DNA from: Agaricus subrufescens
Taxonomy: Eukaryota; Basidiomycota; Agaricomycetes; Agaricales; Agaricaceae
Length of the DNA stretch: 64,000 nt
Assembly: GCA_029945375.1 (NCBI GenBank)
Contig: CM057068.1
Span: 1,567,492 to 1,631,491 of the forward strand
Reading direction: 5' to 3'
Shown piece after piece: positions 60,466 through 64,000 of the stretch (position 1 is the first letter of the stretch; each line of letters begins with the position of its first letter). The translations under genes and the position numbers were made by a program. The notes beneath the pieces are model-generated. The model was not told the origin of the DNA. It searched no databases and was given only the letters and a program-made list of their open reading frames with translations.

Positions 60466-61070
60466 ATGTTCCTCTCCTGTCGTCTTCCGCGCGCCCACTT
60501 CTTCCTTTCGCCCCAACGCACCATCTCCACACAGGCTCTCAGTAAACTTCGCACCATTGCTAAATGGGTCGGCACTGCCTGCCTTGCCTCCGCTGCAGGC
60601 GTCGTTGGCATCGGGGCAGTTATTCTCGTGCATGATGCATTCACATACCAGGACAAGCACGTGGACAGGGTTCCCGTGTCTCCACTCACCCTTCATCCCG
60701 AGAGCAGTGGCTCTAAGAACTTGCTCATCGTCAGTGCTCAGGTTGACGATGAGCAAGACGAAGAGAACCGACGCCTTGCTGAAAAACAAAGGCTTGTCAT
60801 AATTGGTGACAGATGGGGCGTAAGTCTGCTTCATGATTACATACCCTGACTTGACTAACTGCTATCATAGGTCATGGGTGTTTTGCAAAAATTACACCCG
60901 GAGACTATCATGTAGCCATAATTTCGTCTGAGCCCTTCAACAGATTTACACCCCTCTTGCTGTGTCTGTAGCAGGAACATGTCGCGATGATACCCAATCC
61001 ATTGCTGACACCTTGATAGGTGCAGCCATCGGTACTGTCCAAATTCGCTTTTTGATTGAGCCTATCCACT
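60466..61070 (+). pseudogene. NDE1: Truncated alternative (external) NADH dehydrogenase, NDE type
   Basis: Exon 1 (60466-60819) encodes a mitochondrial-type basic presequence (MFLSCRLPRAHFF), a hydrophobic segment (ACLASAAGVVGIGAVILVHD), and the start of the FAD-binding fold, KQRLVIIGDRWG, where GGGWG is expected. After an intron it reads VMGVLQKLHP. A missing G shifts the frame near 60900; the shifted frame continues GDYHVAIISSEPFNRFTPLL. Further pieces in other frames give AAIGTVQIRFLIEPI near 61020-61070, where similarity stops. Intact type II NADH dehydrogenases have more than 500 aa, so most of the gene is missing. It lies exactly between two repeat modules, which suggests capture or carriage by them. 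Confidence 0.7.
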
Positions 61071-61132
61071 GAAAGAAAAATACGCTCAGAAAGGGTTCAG
61101 CGACTGGAGTCATTGCGACTAGCAGTATTATC

Positions 61133-61440
61133 ACTGAGAGTGCTGTAAGCACTCTCAGTCACCGTTACGTCTTTTGTTTTTTTTTCTCCTGCTTAGGTAA
61201 TAGCACAAATAAATTCGCATTTTAATTTCCGTTCTAACGCATATAATATCGTGGCAATTGGACCACTGGTTGAATTGATATGGATTTTTCTTTATTTATT
61301 TTCGAAAGGTGGCTTCAGTGGTACCTTTCGGCTATGCCCGAAAGGTACATTTGTCAGCAATGTTACCTTCGGCAGGGGCCGAAAGGCATGATGGATGGTG
61401 GCTATGCGCGCAAAGGTAAGCTTACCTTTGCTTACATACA
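61133..61440. repeat. Palindromes at the head of repeat module 2
   Basis: Three perfect palindromes. A 12-bp stem lies at 61133-61159 (ACTGAGAGTGCT, loop GTA). An 11-bp stem lies at 61321-61348 (GTACCTTTCGG). A 20-bp uninterrupted palindrome, CAAAGGTAAGCTTACCTTTG, lies at 61421-61440. The words GAAAGG/AAGGTA and GGTGGCATC recur through 61300-61520. Sequence differs completely from the palindromes of module 1, although the position in the module is the same. Confidence 0.8.
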
Positions 61441-62151
61441 CACTGGTGGCATCAGTGGGCTGCTTACATATGCAAAGGTGGCATCACGGTGGCATCACGG
61501 TGGCACCTTACCTTCGCTTAGTCATGCCTCTTTCCTGAGTGGGAAAATGCATGTGAGTGGATCCCTTAGAAAAAATAATGATAAATAGGAGAAAAATTCG
61601 ATATCCATTTTTTATATGGGAACCATATTCGGCCCATGAGCCGTTGATGAGATATAAGGAAAATGACATATGTACTGATTTCTCCGCTCTTTGGAAAAAA
61701 CATATGTGGGAAATCACTCTAGCATTGTCAGAAAAATATTGAAAAATACAACAAAAATCGTGCGATCCGAGTGGTATAAGAATGATTCTATATAGTTTAG
61801 TATTGACGGAGATATTTGCAATCACTTCGGTGCTGTATCATTGGCCAACGGTATGATTACGTGAGCAGTGGAGTTTGATACCTCAAAAAATGCGCTGAAT
61901 TTTTTCCCTTTTGGTGGTGGTACTTTCGTGGGAAAACATCTGGTTTTGGTCGAGTTATTTGCAAAAAACTCGCCCGGAGTCGACTCTTTTGACAATTGGT
62001 CACTAAAATAGCCTGCCACCAGATTAGATAATCGGTGGCTCTGCTTGGTTGTCTATGGGTGGCCAGCCCCGGGAATTGCCGGTGGTTGTTCCCGCGTTGC
62101 TACAGTATGGCCGCGTGGTGGCTGTGCTGCCACTACTCCACCCTCCCACCT

Positions 62152-62655
62152 CCATGTTCGTCTCACCACAGGTCGCCGCCATGCCGACCGATCGGGCTCA
62201 AATTTTTTTTGGAAGGATAGGTTGATGGAAAGGGGAAGATTGGAGAACGAGAAGGGTAGGGGTTGAGATTTGAAGCGAGGAAAAATGGGACAACTTGGTA
62301 GACAGGTAAGTTTGAAAGAACTTGTTGTCGCGGGCGCTATACTCATTCTAAATTCACCAAAGTTTAACCGTGTAATGCGATTATAGTAGACCGCATGTGT
62401 ACAAGATTTGAAGTGAATTGAACCACTTTTACGTTTTCTATTCGGTGTCAAAGTCAAGGCTGTCTACAATCACACATAAAGAATATTCCGCAGGTAATTC
62501 GCTTTTGCACTAACACTTCTCATATTCTAGGTACATCTCCATTACGTTTGTCGCTCTCTGCCTTCCAAATTTGAAGTCAAACGGATAAGGCGTCGTGCAA
62601 CGGCAAGCCAAACTGCACATTGGCTACAACATCAATGTGTCTCCACTCCCTTACC
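62152..62655 (+). repeat. Array unit 2a (~504 bp)
   Basis: Unit with markers CCATGTTCGTCTCACCACAG, a GGGCTCAAA block, GCGAGGAAAAATGGGACAA, GGTAAGTTTGAAAG, AAAGAATATTCCGCAG and the GTAATTCGC...TTCTAG block. It retains a long minus-strand open frame (62457 downwards). Confidence 0.75.
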
Positions 62656-63161
62656 TCCATGTTTGTTTCATCATTGGTCGCTTCCATGCCCACCGATCGG
62701 GCTCAAACTTCTTCTGGAAGGACGGGTTGATGGAAAAGGGAGGATGGGAGAACGAGGAGGGTAGGGATCGAAAACTGAAGCGAGGAAAAATAGGACAATT
62801 TGGTAGACAGGTAAGTTTGAAAGAACTAGTTGTCGCAGGCCCTATACTCACTTTAAAGTCACCAAATTTTAGCTGTGTAACGCGATTTCGGTAGACTTCA
62901 TGTGTACAAATTTTGAAATTAATTGAAGCATTTTTACCTTTGCTATTCGCTGTCGAACTCAAGGGTGTCTGCTGCCATCAATACAGAATATTCCGTAGGT
63001 AATTCGCTTTTGCACTGACACCTCCCATATTCTAGGTACGCGTTAATGATCCCCATCCCTACTCACTCCCATAATTTGAAGTCAAAGGGGCATGGCGTTG
63101 TGCTACGACAGGCCAAACTATGCATTGGCTGCAATAGCAATGTATCTCCACTCCCTTACCT
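62656..63161 (+). repeat. Array unit 2b (~506 bp)
   Basis: Second unit of module 2 with the same markers. It carries an open minus-strand frame of 103 codons (62962-62651) homologous to those in units 2a and 2c. Confidence 0.75.
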
Positions 63162-63645
63162 CCATGTTCGTGTCGTCACTGGTTGCCGCCATGCCCACCA
63201 ATAGGGCTCAAACATTTTTGTAAAGGACGCGACAATGGAAAAGGGAGGATTAGGGAACGAGAAGGCGAGAGGTGTGAAATTGAGCCGAGGAAAAATCGGA
63301 CAAACTGGTAGATAGGTGAGTTTGACAGAAATCGTCGTCGCAGGCGCTATACTAACTCTAAATTCACCAAATTTTAGCTGCGTAATGCGACTACTATAGC
63401 CCTCCGGTGTACCGAGTTTGAAGTCAATTGAATCACTTTCACGCTTGCTATTCGTCGTCGAAGTCAATGCTGTCTATCATCATCTAGGAAGAACATTCCG
63501 TAGGTAATTCGCTTTTGCACTGACACGTCTCATATTTTAGGTAGGCGTTCATGATGTCCGTTGCTCCCTACCCTCCAAATTTGAAGTCAAACGGGTAAGG
63601 CGTTGTGCTACAACAAGCCAAACTACGCATAGACTTTACCATTGT
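63162..63645 (+). repeat. Array unit 2c (~484 bp)
   Basis: Third unit of module 2. Minus-strand open frame of 103 codons (63467-63156). Like unit 1b, its end runs into the module tail instead of a new unit. Confidence 0.75.
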
Positions 63646-63838
63646 TACTTGGTAAGTCTCTCTTTGTGAATAACGTTGTTCTAATACTAATCTACCTGTC
63701 CTTTGGAGATGCAACGTTCCTATTTACCCTCTCTAGGTGGCCATCGCATGCTTTTGCATATTGGCGAAGTCGAGTGCTGTCATTCAAGTGTGCTCTCGAT
63801 CGGTGGGTTAGGTTAGCTCTGCGGGCACCTGCCTCTTT

Positions 63839-63970
63839 GGGAAGTGTTAGTAAGCGCAATCAATGATGAGTGATGCGCGAGTGAACAGCCACCTCAACTG
63901 ATCCTCTGGCTTGCACGCCACTTTAGGAAATATTGGTAAGCAGAATCAGTGATGAGTGATGCGCGAGTGG
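63839..63970 (+). repeat. 44-bp direct repeat at the window end
   Basis: Two copies, 63839-63882 and 63927-63970, with a period of 88 bp. Both end AATGATGAGTGATGCGCGAGTG or the same with one change. The array may continue beyond the window. Confidence 0.6.
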
Positions 63971-64000
63971 TCCTGGCTGTACATCACGGTAAGAAAGACA

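Larger units (their letters stand above)
61270..63730 (+). repeat. Repeat module 2: palindromic head, shared middle, three ~505-bp units
   Basis: Second copy of the module, same orientation as module 1. It begins GTTGAATTGATATGGATTTT and has a head built on AAAGGTA and GGTGGCATC. The shared middle starts at GAGTGGGAAAATGCATG (about 61540) and passes ACTGATTTCTCCGCT, CAAAAAACTCGCCC and CAGCCCCGGGAATTGCCG. An array of three units follows from 62152, then the AATACTAATCTACCTGTC tail (about 63680). The difference in unit number (three against two) shows that the array changes size independently of the rest. Confidence 0.7.

Noticed and set aside
57807..63645. CRISPR-like or bacterial repeat array
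   Set aside because: Units are ~505 bp, without spacers, in a eukaryotic genome; it is a satellite-like array.

Overview
The window is nuclear DNA of a filamentous basidiomycete, most likely an Agaricomycete. Almost every gene is split by 45-65 bp GT-AG introns into small exons, many in phase 0. The families present are typical of mushroom-forming fungi: a DUF6533 membrane protein, HsbA-like secreted proteins, beta-trefoil I66-like inhibitors, an A-T-R adenylate-forming reductase, CHS7 chaperones, an Rtt107/Brc1-type BRCT protein and a tail-anchored FHA protein. Exon boundaries were worked out by hand from splice signals and reading frame, so they are predictions.

Layout. 0-3 kb: an HsbA-like secreted protein (+) and a DUF6533 seven-helix protein (-). 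3.7-7.1 kb: a tail-anchored FHA protein (+). 8.7-20.2 kb, all on +: a secreted beta-trefoil protein, an MFS transporter, a second HsbA paralogue with the same exon plan, an HpcH/HpaI aldolase and a P450. 21.2-23.8 kb: two tandem I66-like beta-trefoil genes (+). 24.1-30.9 kb: an Rtt107-like protein and a proteinase K-type subtilase (both -). 33.8 kb: a very small secreted-peptide gene ending in a Cys-Ile-Trp-Trp-Cys motif (+). 35.1-37.9 kb: ISD11 (-) divergent from a small membrane protein (+), then a CHS7-like gene (+). 38.5-40.2 kb: a 5'-truncated LINE with an oligo(T) tract and 16-bp target duplications. 40.4-44.5 kb: an adenylate-forming reductase (-). 44.7-45.0 kb: a MITE-like inverted-repeat element. 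46.0-47.3 kb: a seven-helix protein (+). 49.4-50.6 kb: a second CHS7-like gene (-). 51.6-53.5 kb: a divergent beta-tubulin (+).

From 54.5 kb to the end the window is repeat-rich. A Ser/Pro-rich gene is broken by a stop codon and by an LTR retroelement remnant. Two homologous repeat modules follow (about 56.76-58.9 and 61.27-63.7 kb), each with a palindrome-rich head, a shared middle and a tandem array of ~505-bp units (two and three copies). A decayed fragment of a mitochondrial alternative NADH dehydrogenase gene lies between them.

How the genes relate. I see no convincing single biosynthetic cluster: the reductase, P450, MFS and aldolase are spread over 35 kb with housekeeping genes between. 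Clear themes are secreted proteins (HsbA pair, three beta-trefoils, a subtilase, a small peptide) and cell-wall or secretory functions (two CHS7 chaperones). Housekeeping genes are ISD11 (Fe-S assembly), Rtt107-like (DNA repair), beta-tubulin and the FHA protein (probable STRIPAK component). The most unusual parts are the small peptide gene, the palindrome-rich repeat modules and the fossil of the Rtt107 3' end between the tandem inhibitor genes.
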